Source of the DNA: Paracoccaceae bacterium
Lineage (GTDB): Bacteria; Pseudomonadota; Alphaproteobacteria; Rhodobacterales; Rhodobacteraceae
Assembly: GCA_028284605.1 (NCBI GenBank)
Contig: JANQRL010000009.1
Location: 62,001-126,000 of the forward strand
Reading direction: 5' to 3'
DNA: 64,000 nt
Shown: positions 32,299 through 40,561 of the stretch, in pieces
Layout: every line of letters begins with the position of its first letter
Numbering within the stretch: the stretch's first letter is position 1
The notes under the pieces: model-generated
Seen by the model: only the letters and a program-made list of their open reading frames with translations
What the model was told of the DNA's origin: nothing
Databases searched by the model: none
Position numbers and translations under genes: made by a program

Positions 32299-32497
32299 AC
32301 CGACCCTCCCAAGGTCCGGGCCATTCTCCACCCAGTGCCGGATCGGCCCAAATCCGGCGTCACTTACCTAGGGAGAGGACGGATGGTCAGACAGCGGGAG
32401 AATTCGCGCTTTGTTCCCCCTGGCAACAGCCTTGGGCGGCCGTTTCGGCGCGGTTCCCGGAGCCAGCCGAGCTCATTGCAGCGCGGGTTGCCGGGGG

Positions 32498-32540
32498 CAG
32501 ACCCTTCGAAGGGTCTGGCAAAACTCTTCGAAGAGTTTTG
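32498..32540. repeat. Double palindrome, copy B (inverted relative to copy A)
   Basis: The two TTCGAA-centred palindromes of 7395-7439 recur here in reverse order: the CAGACCC/GGGTCTG hairpin at 32498-32517 and the CAAAACTC/GAGTTTTG hairpin at 32519-32540. Over 43 nt the copies are identical after reverse complementing. It lies in the 307-nt gap (32299-32605) downstream of the PQQ-type dehydrogenase gene's neighbour and upstream of the small membrane protein; nothing else was recognised in that gap. Confidence 0.8.
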
Positions 32541-32605
32541 TCGCGCCCAATCCAGGCGGGACACCCGCCGCCCCACCTTTGAGCGGAGCGGCGGGCCGAT
32601 GCTCT

Positions 32606-33877
32606 CTACGGGGTCAGCCGGTGGATTTCACCTTCATCGACGGCCGCGTAGAGCGCGCCGTCCGGACCCTGCACCAGCGACCGGAACCGGCCGGGCTGCA
32701 TCGGCAGGGTCATCTCCGTCACATCGACCACCGACATCCCGTCCGGGCTCAGCTCGATCACGTCGATGCGCTGGCCGATCGGGGTCCCGCCGAAACCGAT
32801 GCCCATCACCCCGACCACCAGATGGCCGTCCCAGGCGCCCCATTGATCGCCGGTGAGGAACTCGGCGGAGGACATGCCCTGAGACCAGCCGTTATTGTCC
32901 CAGATCGGTGGCATCGCGTCGGGATAGCTTGCGGTATCCGTCATCGGCATGAAGGAGGCCCGGGCATAGCGGTCCATCCCATCGAGCTGGTTCGGCATGT
33001 AGCCGCAATAGCCGTCCGGGCAGTCGCCGCGCCCGGCCATGTTGGGCCGCGGGTCCCAGCCGCCATTGCCGCCCGGCACCAGCACGGTGATCTCGTCGGA
33101 ATGCCAGGGCCCGTGTTCGGCGATGATCGGTGTGCCGCTCTCCGGATGGAACGTGATGCCCTGGATGTTGCGATGGCCATAGGTGTAGACGCGCGGGTCG
33201 AACCCGTCCGGTGCGCCATTGCCCTCGGCGGCATTCCCGTCCCGGTCGATCCGCAGCACCTTGCCTCCGATCAGCGTCGGGCTCTGCGGCACCGCGCCGT
33301 TATGGGTGTCGCCGGTGGTGACATAAAGGAACCCGTCTGGCCCGAACCGCACCCGGCCCCCGTTATGGGCGCCCGGTCCTCCGAACGGGTGGTCGGTAGA
33401 GATCGGCTTGTAGGGGATGTCCTCGACAATATCCACGCGGTCGGCCACCGAGGCGAGATCGTCGCCGACGGTCAGGCGCATCACCCGGTTGCTGCCAGGC
33501 TCGGTCAGCGACGAGGTGGAATAGACATAGACGAACCGGTTCTCGTCGAAGTCCGGATCGATGGCGATGCCGTTCATGCCGGCCTGCCCCTCGCAGAAGA
33601 GATCGTCCGCCATGCCGGCATAGCCGTCGGTCCCCGTCATGCCGAGGAGCGCAGTCACCTCGCCCGACGGCAGGCGCACAGAGAGGCCCTGGCACTTCTC
33701 TGTGAAGAACATCGTGCCGTCGGCCAGAAACGCCATATCCCAGGGGTCGTCGAGCCCCTCCAGCACAGTGGTCTCCGTCAGGCTCGTGGTGTTGGCCGCG
33801 TGCGCCAGTGTCCCGAGGCTCAAGGCCGCGGACATGAGCGCCACGGGGGCCAGCATCGATGGTGAACGAATGGTCAT
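32606..33877 (-). CDS. PQQ-dependent soluble aldose-sugar dehydrogenase-like protein
   Basis: 423-residue secreted six-bladed propeller of the soluble glucose/sorbosone dehydrogenase family. The signal peptide (LAPVALMSAALSLGTLAHA) exports it to the periplasm. ETTVLEGLDDPWDMAFLADG, GGPGAHNGGRVRFGPDGFLY (with the likely catalytic/PQQ-side His) and YGHRNIQGITFHP are family landmarks. It would oxidise aldoses with PQQ. No PQQ biosynthesis genes are in the window. GGGAGGAGATTATC precedes the ATG, a strong ribosome-binding site. Confidence 0.85.
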   Translation of the reverse strand: MTIRSPSMLAPVALMSAALSLGTLAHAANTTSLTETTVLEGLDDPWDMAFLADGTMFFTEKCQGLSVRLPSGEVTALLGMTGTDGYAGMADDLFCEGQAGMNGIAIDPDFDENRFVYVYSTSSLTEPGSNRVMRLTVGDDLASVADRVDIVEDIPYKPISTDHPFGGPGAHNGGRVRFGPDGFLYVTTGDTHNGAVPQSPTLIGGKVLRIDRDGNAAEGNGAPDGFDPRVYTYGHRNIQGITFHPESGTPIIAEHGPWHSDEITVLVPGGNGGWDPRPNMAGRGDCPDGYCGYMPNQLDGMDRYARASFMPMTDTASYPDAMPPIWDNNGWSQGMSSAEFLTGDQWGAWDGHLVVGVMGIGFGGTPIGQRIDVIELSPDGMSVVDVTEMTLPMQPGRFRSLVQGPDGALYAAVDEGEIHRLTP

Positions 33878-34193
33878 GATAATCTCCTCCCTGGTCTGAC
33901 AATGCCCGGGCTCGGACCGCTCCCGTTCGGGTTGTCGGCTCCGTCCCGAGCCCCGGACAGGTAGAGCTACAATCCACCGCTACAATCTCCTTTGCGCCCG
34001 ATCTGGCAACAATCCGCCGGTGACATTCGTGCAGGGTGATGGACCCTGCGGGCCGTGAGGTCTCAGACACCGCAGGCAGAGCATCGGCTTGCATTTCTGC
34101 AAGGGCAGTTTCGCACCCCGCCGTTCTGTGTCCGGGTCGCCTGCTCTATAGCTCCGGCCGCCGGCCCAAGGACGACCGGCAGAGCACATCGCC
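33878..34193. other. Gap between the divergent dehydrogenase and aldo/keto reductase genes
   Basis: 316 nt between two divergent starts; it should hold both promoters. Apart from the ribosome-binding site of the dehydrogenase gene I could not recognise promoter elements, repeats or an RNA. Confidence 0.5.
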
Positions 34194-35282
34194 ATGGAGA
34201 CCGCCGTGACAGACACCCCTTCGCACCAGCCGGACATGCAGAAGCGCACCCTGGGCCGCGGCGGGCCCATCGTCTCGCACTTCGCGCTGGGCACGATGAC
34301 CTTCGGTGCCGAAACCGACGCGGCGGAGGCGTTCCGTCAGCTCGATCTCTTCGTCGAACAGGGCGGGACTCTCATCGACACGGCAGATGTCTATGGCGCC
34401 GGCGCCTCCGAAGAGATCATTGGCAAGTGGGGTGCCAATCGCGGCGGTCTCGACGACCTCATCATCGCCACCAAGGGCCGGTTTGCGCCGCCGGCCGGGA
34501 GCCACGGCGGGGCGCGGCGGTCGATACTGCGCTCCGCCGAGGCGAGCCTGCGGCGGCTCGGGGTCGAGGCCATCGATCTCTACTTCATGCATGGCTGGGA
34601 CCGGCACACGCCGCTGATCGAGACGCTTTCGGCGCTGCAAGACCTGATCCGGGCCGGCAAGATCCACAATGTCGGCTGGTCGAATGTGACCGCCTGGCAG
34701 CTCCAGCAGATCCTGTCGACGGCGGAGGCGCATGGCTTTGCAAGACCGGTGGCCCTGCAGCCCCAATACAACCTCCTGGAACGGGGGATCGAGCTAGAGG
34801 TCCTGCCTCTGTGTCTTGAGGCCGGTCTGTCGCTGACCCCCTGGTCGCCGCTCGGTGGTGGCTGGCTCACCGGCAAGTACCGGGCCGAGATACGCCCGAC
34901 CGGCGCGACCCGACTGGGCGACAATCCGGCCCGAGGGGTTGAGGCTTATGACTTGCGCAACACCGACCGGACCCATGCCGTGCTCGACGTTCTGACCGAG
35001 ATCGCCCTGCGCCACGATCGCCCGCCGGCTCATGTCGCCCTGAGCTGGCTCGCGGCCCGCCCCGGCGTCGGCGCGGTGCTGCTCGGCGCGCGCACGGTCG
35101 ATCAGCTTCGGGACAATCTCGATGCCGCCGACCTCGTCCTGCCGCCCGAGGACCTCGACGCGCTGACCCGGATCTCGGCGCTTCCGGCCCTGCCCTATCC
35201 GTACAATGTGGTGGAGGATTTCAGCGGCCTCGATGTGTGGCAGCGGCTTGGCACCGGCGCAGTTTCGCCCGCAGCGGATTAG
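34194..35282 (+). CDS. Aldo/keto reductase
   Basis: 362-residue TIM-barrel NADPH-dependent oxidoreductase. The catalytic tetrad is visible: D62 and Y67 in IDTADVYGAGASEEIIG, K94 in IIATKGRF and H133 in LYFMHGWD. The C-terminal cofactor-binding part includes GAVLLGARTVDQLRDNL. It resembles the general-stress/potassium-channel-beta-like AKR group more than the yeast xylose-reductase type. Substrate unknown. Its stop is 29 nt from the end of the convergent immunity-like gene. Confidence 0.9.
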   Translation: METAVTDTPSHQPDMQKRTLGRGGPIVSHFALGTMTFGAETDAAEAFRQLDLFVEQGGTLIDTADVYGAGASEEIIGKWGANRGGLDDLIIATKGRFAPPAGSHGGARRSILRSAEASLRRLGVEAIDLYFMHGWDRHTPLIETLSALQDLIRAGKIHNVGWSNVTAWQLQQILSTAEAHGFARPVALQPQYNLLERGIELEVLPLCLEAGLSLTPWSPLGGGWLTGKYRAEIRPTGATRLGDNPARGVEAYDLRNTDRTHAVLDVLTEIALRHDRPPAHVALSWLAARPGVGAVLLGARTVDQLRDNLDAADLVLPPEDLDALTRISALPALPYPYNVVEDFSGLDVWQRLGTGAVSPAAD

Positions 35283-35311
35283 GCCATGCAGGGACAGCAG
35301 GCGCCGGTCGC

Positions 35312-35887
35312 CTACCTCGCGGCGCGGCTGACGGTCAGTTCCGCACGCAGCGCCGCACCCAGCTCCGCGTCGGAAGCATCCTCGGGCAGCGTGATGCCCG
35401 CATGCCCCCGGATCCCGTTCCAACCGCCGCGCGAGATCGGCTCACGGGCCGCGAGGGTGATCCGCCCATCCATTAACTGCACCGACACGATACCCCAGTC
35501 TCGATAGAACGCGCGAAAGGTCTTCACCCCCGCGCGGGCCATCATCTCAGCCTCAAGAGCTTCAAAGCGCTCCACGCCATTCCTCAGCTCTTTCGCCAAC
35601 GGCTCCCGCGAATCGATCATCCAACTGGCATTCAGCGCTGCGCGGGTCGATGCGCCGAGAGCCAGATCATCAGCCTCTGGATCGAGATAGTCCATGTAGC
35701 CGTTGGGGTCTGACGACAACACGCCCGTGTGGACCAAGGACTCGACATGGATGAACGGAAGGAAGAAAGAAACCTCAGCGTGTTTCTGAGGCGGGATCGG
35801 CGGGCGCGGGTTCTCACGCAGTCTGCGCTCGTCTTCCGCTCGTATCCTTGCCGCAAATTCAGCCGTTGTCAGAACCTTGCGTGTCAT
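35312..35887 (-). CDS. CdiI-like immunity protein (predicted, for the upstream toxin)
   Basis: 191 residues, cytoplasmic, no signal or membrane segment. The pattern LALGASTRAALNAS (75-88), a YRDWGIVSV-type centre near 128-136, a GGWNGIRG turn and ELGAALRAEL (175-184) near the end resembles contact-dependent growth inhibition immunity proteins of the CdiI type (recalled, not searched). It overlaps the toxin gene by 4 nt (ATGA) and follows it, the usual toxin-then-immunity order. Base composition is lower in GC than neighbouring housekeeping genes. It should bind and neutralise the toxin domain encoded by the adjacent gene. Confidence 0.7.
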   Translation of the reverse strand: MTRKVLTTAEFAARIRAEDERRLRENPRPPIPPQKHAEVSFFLPFIHVESLVHTGVLSSDPNGYMDYLDPEADDLALGASTRAALNASWMIDSREPLAKELRNGVERFEALEAEMMARAGVKTFRAFYRDWGIVSVQLMDGRITLAAREPISRGGWNGIRGHAGITLPEDASDAELGAALRAELTVSRAAR

Positions 35888-37476
35888 CTTACGAACGTGA
35901 CCTCCATGACAACGCCGTTATCGCGAGCATACTCGATTGCGCGTTGCAGTTGCACGATCTGATCCCTGCTGGTGTCTTGCGGAACAGCCAGTACCAGCCG
36001 CATCTCGGATATCATTCCATAGTTAAGGCGGTATTGACGTCGGCCACCGTTCTCGAAAGCGCTCATCCGGTCCACGACCCCGGTGAGCCGGCTAAATATC
36101 CGCGTTGGTCGGTCGACGTAATTGATCGCATTCGTGTCGAGGGTCTTGGCGCTGGTCGCGATCCCGGTGTCCGGGCTATAAAAGTCGAAGGTCGGGTAGT
36201 TCCTCGAAGATGTTTCGAGCCAATCGCCGAAACTGCCGGAGCTTGCCAGGTCCGCCTCGAACGGCCCGCCCTGCTCCCTGATCGGTCCGCCCCAGACGAT
36301 GCCGGGGTTCTCGATCACCGGCCAGTCGGGGTCCGCCGGGGCCCGGGTCAGCCGGGCGGTTTCGTCGGCCAGGAACGTGTCTTCGTCGAGATCGTCCCGG
36401 CCCCGGCGGCGGAGCATCATCCGCGAGAGCAGCGCACCACCGGCAAAACCGGCCAGGACGAGGGTCTCGAAATAGGCGCGCTCGCGATGCGCCTCCAGCA
36501 CCTGCGCCTCGGTCGCCAGCCCCTGGCGATGTGCCTCATCGAGCAGGATCGGCCGCCGCCGCAGGGCCACCGCATAGTCCAGGAGCGCCGCCGCATCGCC
36601 GGCCCAGCCCTCCGGGCCCCTCCGAACCTCTGCTTCCCAGTCCGCGACGATGCCGTCCCGGGTGGCGATCATCTCGGCTAGCTCGGCCGCCTCTGCCTCC
36701 GTCAGGGTTCCCGCTGCCTCACGGTCCCGAAGGCGCGCCAAGCGACGCAGCCAGGCGATATTGCCCGGCAGTTCGCGCAGCGCCCGCGCCGCGCCGGTTC
36801 CGAGTCCCGCCACCGCATCCCGGAGCCCTTGGAACTCCGCCGCCGCCCGGCGGTTCTCATAGCCAGAGCCAAAGCCGACATCCGGCGTCCAATCGGGAGA
36901 GTCCGGGATGACAGGGAGTGCGATACAGCGGCAGTTCGGGGCCTGCCCGGGATGCTCACCGTCGTCCCCTTCGTCCCAGGTAAAGACCTTCCCCTGGTTC
37001 GACGCATGGCCAGGCCGCACCTTGTCGTCTCCAGCGGTGACCCAACGGTAGTGTTCGATCCCGAGCGCCCGCTGCTGCCGCTCGTTGATCACGCCGGAGA
37101 AAGCGCGGATGATGCGAAGCTCCATGCTGCGGCGGAGTGTCTGGAACCGATCCGGCCGCGCCGACCACTCCGCCCACAGCACCTCAATGGCGGCGTCCCA
37201 GGCTTCCAGCGCAGCGGCGCGATCCCCATTCGTGTCCGCAAGATCGGAAGGGTCTAGAGGCTGCGAGAAAGCACGGTTTGTCGCCGAGAGGATCCGGTCC
37301 GCAACGACGCTCTCAGCGATGTTGAGATTGCGCTCAAACCCCTGCCGGAGTTCGGCATAGCCCGGCACGGATTGCTTGAGCTTCAGCGTCCAGCGCCGCG
37401 CGCCCGGAGGGGAGCGTTCGATATGGCAGGTTGCGTCACCACCGGACCGCAAGAACTCCGCGAACTTCGTTTCCAT
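35884..37476 (-). CDS. MuF-type phage minor head protein fused to a CdiA-CT-like nuclease toxin domain
   Basis: About 530 residues in three parts. Residues about 80-190 match the phage Mu gpF/SPP1 gp7 head-morphogenesis core: RWVTAGDDKVRPGHASNQGK, then FTWDEGDDGEHPGQ and NCRC (181-184). A charged helical middle with a hydrophobic segment (ETLVLAGFAGGALLSRMM) follows. From GPFE at 403 the C-terminus reads like the CdiA C-terminal endonuclease family: PTFDFYSPDTGIATSAKTLD (428-447), a MISEMRLVLAVP strand, and AIEYARDNGV near the end. This is the design of MuF polymorphic toxins. ATG 37476 is chosen; TTG 37494 and GTG 37491 are alternatives and no start has a strong ribosome-binding site. No other phage genes flank it. 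Confidence 0.75.
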   Translation of the reverse strand: METKFAEFLRSGGDATCHIERSPPGARRWTLKLKQSVPGYAELRQGFERNLNIAESVVADRILSATNRAFSQPLDPSDLADTNGDRAAALEAWDAAIEVLWAEWSARPDRFQTLRRSMELRIIRAFSGVINERQQRALGIEHYRWVTAGDDKVRPGHASNQGKVFTWDEGDDGEHPGQAPNCRCIALPVIPDSPDWTPDVGFGSGYENRRAAAEFQGLRDAVAGLGTGAARALRELPGNIAWLRRLARLRDREAAGTLTEAEAAELAEMIATRDGIVADWEAEVRRGPEGWAGDAAALLDYAVALRRRPILLDEAHRQGLATEAQVLEAHRERAYFETLVLAGFAGGALLSRMMLRRRGRDDLDEDTFLADETARLTRAPADPDWPVIENPGIVWGGPIREQGGPFEADLASSGSFGDWLETSSRNYPTFDFYSPDTGIATSAKTLDTNAINYVDRPTRIFSRLTGVVDRMSAFENGGRRQYRLNYGMISEMRLVLAVPQDTSRDQIVQLQRAIEYARDNGVVMEVTFVR

Positions 37477-37649
37477 GAAGCGCCCCGTCACCAAGTCGGG
37501 CGCGACACTGGCGCGTAAGGATGAGGACTTTGCTCATGGTTCGCACGGCGGGGCGAGGTTTCCGCAACACCGGACTTCCGCCATGGGTGCCTTCAGTACC
37601 CGTTGCTGAGCCAGCCCGCGCGCCTACGACAGTGGTCCCTTGCCGACCC

Positions 37650-38123
37650 TCAGCCGTGGTCCTTCAGGAGCCGCTGCTTCTGCCGCTGCCAGTCGCGTTT
37701 GGCCTGGGTTTCGCGCTTGTCCTGGCCCTTCTTGCCCTTGGCGATGGCGATCTTCAGTTTCACCAGCCCGCGGTGGTTGAAGTACATCACCAGCGGCACC
37801 AGCGTCATGCCCTGGCGCTGGGTCGCGTTCCAGAGCTTCGCCAGCTCCCGCTTCGACACCAGGAGCTTGCGGCGCCGCCGTTCGTCATGGGGGAACATCG
37901 CCTGGGGGAAGGGGGCGATATAGGCGTTAACCAGCCAGAGCTCTCCGTCCTTCACCTCGGCATAGCTCTCGGCGATGTTGGACTGGCCGGTGCGGAGCGA
38001 TTTGACCTCCGAGCCTTCAAGGATGATGCCGCATTCGAGGTCCTCCTCGATAGCATAGTCGTACCGCGCCCGGCGGTTCTCGGAGATCACCCTGTAGTTC
38101 GGATTGTCCTTCGGCTTGGCCAT
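37650..38123 (-). CDS. smpB: SsrA-binding protein SmpB
   Basis: 157-residue partner of tmRNA in trans-translation. The OB-fold core shows [27 protein letters not shown] and AYIAPFPQA, and the basic C-terminal tail [21 protein letters not shown] inserts in the mRNA channel. The start [20 protein letters not shown] is typical. No tmRNA gene was recognised nearby. The toxin gene lies downstream on the same strand after a 173-nt gap without recognisable features. Confidence 0.96.
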   Translation of the reverse strand: MAKPKDNPNYRVISENRRARYDYAIEEDLECGIILEGSEVKSLRTGQSNIAESYAEVKDGELWLVNAYIAPFPQAMFPHDERRRRKLLVSKRELAKLWNATQRQGMTLVPLVMYFNHRGLVKLKIAIAKGKKGQDKRETQAKRDWQRQKQRLLKDHG

Positions 38124-38165
38124 GGCCGCCGGATATAGGCGCGGGCGGCGGAGCCCACAAGCGTG

Positions 38166-38642
38166 TCAGGGCTTTGCGCCCAGCCCGATCCCGGCGACCT
38201 TCTGCAAGAGCGCCACGGCCCGTTTGCGCTCGGCTTCGGTCAGATGTGCGAGGGTTTCGTCGTTCACCCGCCGCACCACCATCGGCAGACGTTCGGCCGT
38301 CTCCCGGCCCTTGTCGGTGAGAAAGACCAGGAAGGAGCGCCGGCTGTTCGGGTCCTGCTGGCGCTCGGCATAGCCGGCGGCGACCAGCGCGTCGACGTTC
38401 CGGCTGGTGAAGTATTCCGGGAAACTGAGCTTGGCGCCGAGCTGGCGCTGGTTGATCCCGTCTTCCTCCCGCAGGGTCATCAGTAGGGTGAAGACTTTCA
38501 GATCAACGCCTTCGGCCTTCAGTTCTTCCTTCATCCGGAGGTCGATCCGGCGCGCGAGCGTCTGGATCAGGAAACCGAAGCTTCCCTCTCGCGCCGCCCG
38601 TGCTTTGGAGATGTTTGTCATCAGGTAGTGGCTCCAGGCCAT
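38166..38642 (-). CDS. MarR-family transcriptional regulator
   Basis: 158 residues with the MarR winged helix: a long first helix (GFLIQTLARRIDLRMKEELK), GINQRQLGAKLSFPEYFTSRNVDALVAAGY as the recognition region, the wing QQDPNSRRSFLVFLTDKG and C-terminal dimer helices. GGAG seven bases before ATG 38642 supports this start; ATG 38621 is an alternative. Divergent from the EF-hand gene, with inverted repeats in between that it may bind. The ligand is unknown. Confidence 0.9.
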   Translation of the reverse strand: MAWSHYLMTNISKARAAREGSFGFLIQTLARRIDLRMKEELKAEGVDLKVFTLLMTLREEDGINQRQLGAKLSFPEYFTSRNVDALVAAGYAERQQDPNSRRSFLVFLTDKGRETAERLPMVVRRVNDETLAHLTEAERKRAVALLQKVAGIGLGAKP

Positions 38643-38656
38643 GAGCTATCTCCAAA

Positions 38657-38673
38657 ACTTGCTCACAGCAAGT
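38657..38673. promoter_or_regulatory. Inverted repeat, candidate MarR operator 1
   Basis: ACTTGCT and AGCAAGT flank a 3-nt spacer in a perfect 17-nt palindrome, 15 nt upstream of the marR-type gene start. Its size and place fit autorepression by the MarR-type protein. Confidence 0.6.
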
Positions 38674-38692
38674 GTTGCGTTTGTTTCTTGCG

Positions 38693-38721
38693 TTGACAAC
38701 TCTTGTATTTGCAAGTAATGC
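38693..38721 (+). promoter_or_regulatory. Promoter of the EF-hand/ferric reductase operon with embedded inverted repeat
   Basis: TTGACA (38693-38698) and TAATGC (38716-38721) are 17 nt apart, a near-consensus housekeeping promoter reading towards the EF-hand gene. CTTG (38702) and CAAG (38712) form an inverted repeat inside the spacer and share ACTTGC/GCAAGT-like words with operator 1, so a MarR-type repressor bound here would block polymerase. Confidence 0.6.
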
Positions 38722-38777
38722 AACTGCGAGTCAACCCCGACCCATGAGTCGGACCGCAAGCAAGAAAGGACATTCCG

Positions 38778-39266
38778 ATGCTTCGCCCCCTCGCCGCCCT
38801 GACGCTTTCCGCCCTGATCGCCGCACCGCTCGCCCTGCCGGCGCAAGAGGTCAACGAAGGCCGCCGCCTTGCCGAAACGATGTTCGAGTCGCTCGACGGC
38901 TCGAACCGCGGCTTTGTCGATATGGGCGAGTATTCCACCTTCGGCGCCGACATCTTCTTCTCGATGGACACCGACCAGGACACCAGGATCTCGCTCGACG
39001 AATTCATGAGCTGGGATTTCGGCATGCGGATGGTCGCCGAAGAGCGCGACCGGGTGGCGGCCTATGAGACCGCGCTGCGCGTTGTCTTCGCGTTCTGGGA
39101 CCGCAACGGCGACGGTCTGATCAGCCGGACCGAGCACCGCCAGTCCCTGGCCCAGGATTTCCAGCGCGCCGATATCGACAATGACGCGGTGCTGAGCCGC
39201 GACGAGTTCCTGTCGGGCTTCTCCGTCAATGTCGCGCTGCGCGCGGCCCTCGACACCACCCTCTGA
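38778..39266 (+). CDS. Secreted EF-hand calcium-binding protein
   Basis: 162 residues with a signal peptide (PLAALTLSALIAAPLALPAQ) and four 12-residue EF-hand-like loops: DGSNRGFVDMGE (40-51), DTDQDTRISLDE (64-75), DRNGDGLISRTE (108-119) and DIDNDAVLSRDE (132-143). Loops 2-4 have good calcium ligands; loop 1 is weaker. It should bind calcium in the periplasm. It is 26 nt upstream of the ferric-reductase-like gene and probably co-transcribed, suggesting a calcium-linked partner for that membrane protein. Confidence 0.85.
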   Translation: MLRPLAALTLSALIAAPLALPAQEVNEGRRLAETMFESLDGSNRGFVDMGEYSTFGADIFFSMDTDQDTRISLDEFMSWDFGMRMVAEERDRVAAYETALRVVFAFWDRNGDGLISRTEHRQSLAQDFQRADIDNDAVLSRDEFLSGFSVNVALRAALDTTL

Positions 39267-39292
39267 CACCGATCCGACAAGGAGCAGGACCG

Positions 39293-40552
39293 ATGCTCAA
39301 ACTCACCGGCCCGGCGGCGATTGCCGGGGTGATTCTCGCCTTCGTCGTTCTGCATCTGGGCTTTCCGCCGGAGGCCCATGATCCCCGCACAACGGGCACC
39401 ACGATGCTCGGCGGGATCGCTTTTTTGCTGATGACGTCCTCGGTCCTGCTCTCCACCCGCGCCGAACTTTTTGAGGAGTGGTTCGGCGGCCTCGATCGGA
39501 TGTATCAGGTACATCGCGTGGCCGGGACCTTTGCGGCGCTCTTCGCGCTGGTGCATTTCTTCGGCGTCCCGAAAGAGTTACCGCCGGGCGCCGATCCGGC
39601 GGCGAACCCGCTCTTCCCGTCGATGCCGCTCGGGATGCTGACGCTCATCACGCTGGTGATCGGGCTCTTCATCGCGCTCAACCGCAAGATCCGCTATTCG
39701 CGCTGGCGCCCGACGCACCGGATCATGGGGCTGGTCTATGTCCTGGCCATCGGCCATTTCATGACCGCGCCGGCGATCTTCTTCGAGCGGTTCAGCGCCT
39801 CGGGCATCGTCCTGATGCTCGCCGCCGCCATCGGTGTCACGGCCCTCGTCTATTCCCTCTTCGGGATGAACCGGCGGACGGCGCTGCCCTTCACCATCGA
39901 GGCGGTGAATGCCTTGGAACGGGCCACGGAGGTGGTGCTGAAACCGGTGGGCGAGATGCTCGATTTCCGCCCCGGCCAGTTCGCCTTCGTCGAGATCGAG
40001 GGCAAAGGCTGGAACGAGCCGCATCCGTTCACGATCTCCAGCGCGCCGGGGGAAGGACGGCTGCGGTTCACCATGAAGGTGCTTGGCGACTGGACACGGC
40101 AGGTGCGCGAGGAGTTGAAGCCCGGGGGCAACGTGCTCGTCCGTGGTCCCTATGGCCGGTTCGATACCGCCGAGGCGGGGCCAAAACAGGTCTGGCTCGC
40201 CGGTGGCATCGGCCTGACCCCGTTCCTGTCCACGATCCGTGCGATGGAGCCCGGCGACCCGCGCCAGATTCACCTCGTCTATGCGGCGCGGGAGGAACGC
40301 GACGCGATCTTCCTCGACGAGCTGCGCGACCGCGCCGCCGCGCTGGGCAATGTCACCCTCGTTCCGCTCTTCTCAGACGAAGGCAATTTCGCCCGGGTCG
40401 ACAAGATGGCGGAGAACCTGCCCGACCCGCTGCCGAGCTACGACTATTTCCTCTGCGGGCCGAAACCGATGGTGGAGGGTCTGGTGAAGGACCTGCGCGC
40501 CGCGGGCGTCCCGCGCAGCAGGCTCCATACCGAAGCGTTCGAGTTCCGGTGA
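39293..40552 (+). CDS. Ferric reductase-like transmembrane flavocytochrome
   Basis: 419 residues: an N-terminal membrane domain with about six helices, then a cytoplasmic FAD/NAD(P)H module. Paired histidines in HRVAGTFAALFALVH and HRIMGLVYVLAIGH have the 13-14-residue spacing of two b haems across the membrane. HPFTISSAPG is the FAD motif, GGIGLTPF the NAD(P)-binding glycine motif and YDYFLCGPKPM the C-terminal signature. It would move electrons from NAD(P)H across the membrane to an unknown acceptor (ferric iron, oxygen or a periplasmic partner). Related architecturally to NOX/FRE enzymes. Confidence 0.88.
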   Translation: MLKLTGPAAIAGVILAFVVLHLGFPPEAHDPRTTGTTMLGGIAFLLMTSSVLLSTRAELFEEWFGGLDRMYQVHRVAGTFAALFALVHFFGVPKELPPGADPAANPLFPSMPLGMLTLITLVIGLFIALNRKIRYSRWRPTHRIMGLVYVLAIGHFMTAPAIFFERFSASGIVLMLAAAIGVTALVYSLFGMNRRTALPFTIEAVNALERATEVVLKPVGEMLDFRPGQFAFVEIEGKGWNEPHPFTISSAPGEGRLRFTMKVLGDWTRQVREELKPGGNVLVRGPYGRFDTAEAGPKQVWLAGGIGLTPFLSTIRAMEPGDPRQIHLVYAAREERDAIFLDELRDRAAALGNVTLVPLFSDEGNFARVDKMAENLPDPLPSYDYFLCGPKPMVEGLVKDLRAAGVPRSRLHTEAFEFR

Positions 40553-40561
40553 GAGACGGCC

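Noticed and set aside
37477-38165. tmRNA (ssrA) gene or attachment site near smpB
   Set aside because: No tRNA-Ala-like half or repeated att-like sequence was recognised in the flanking gaps.
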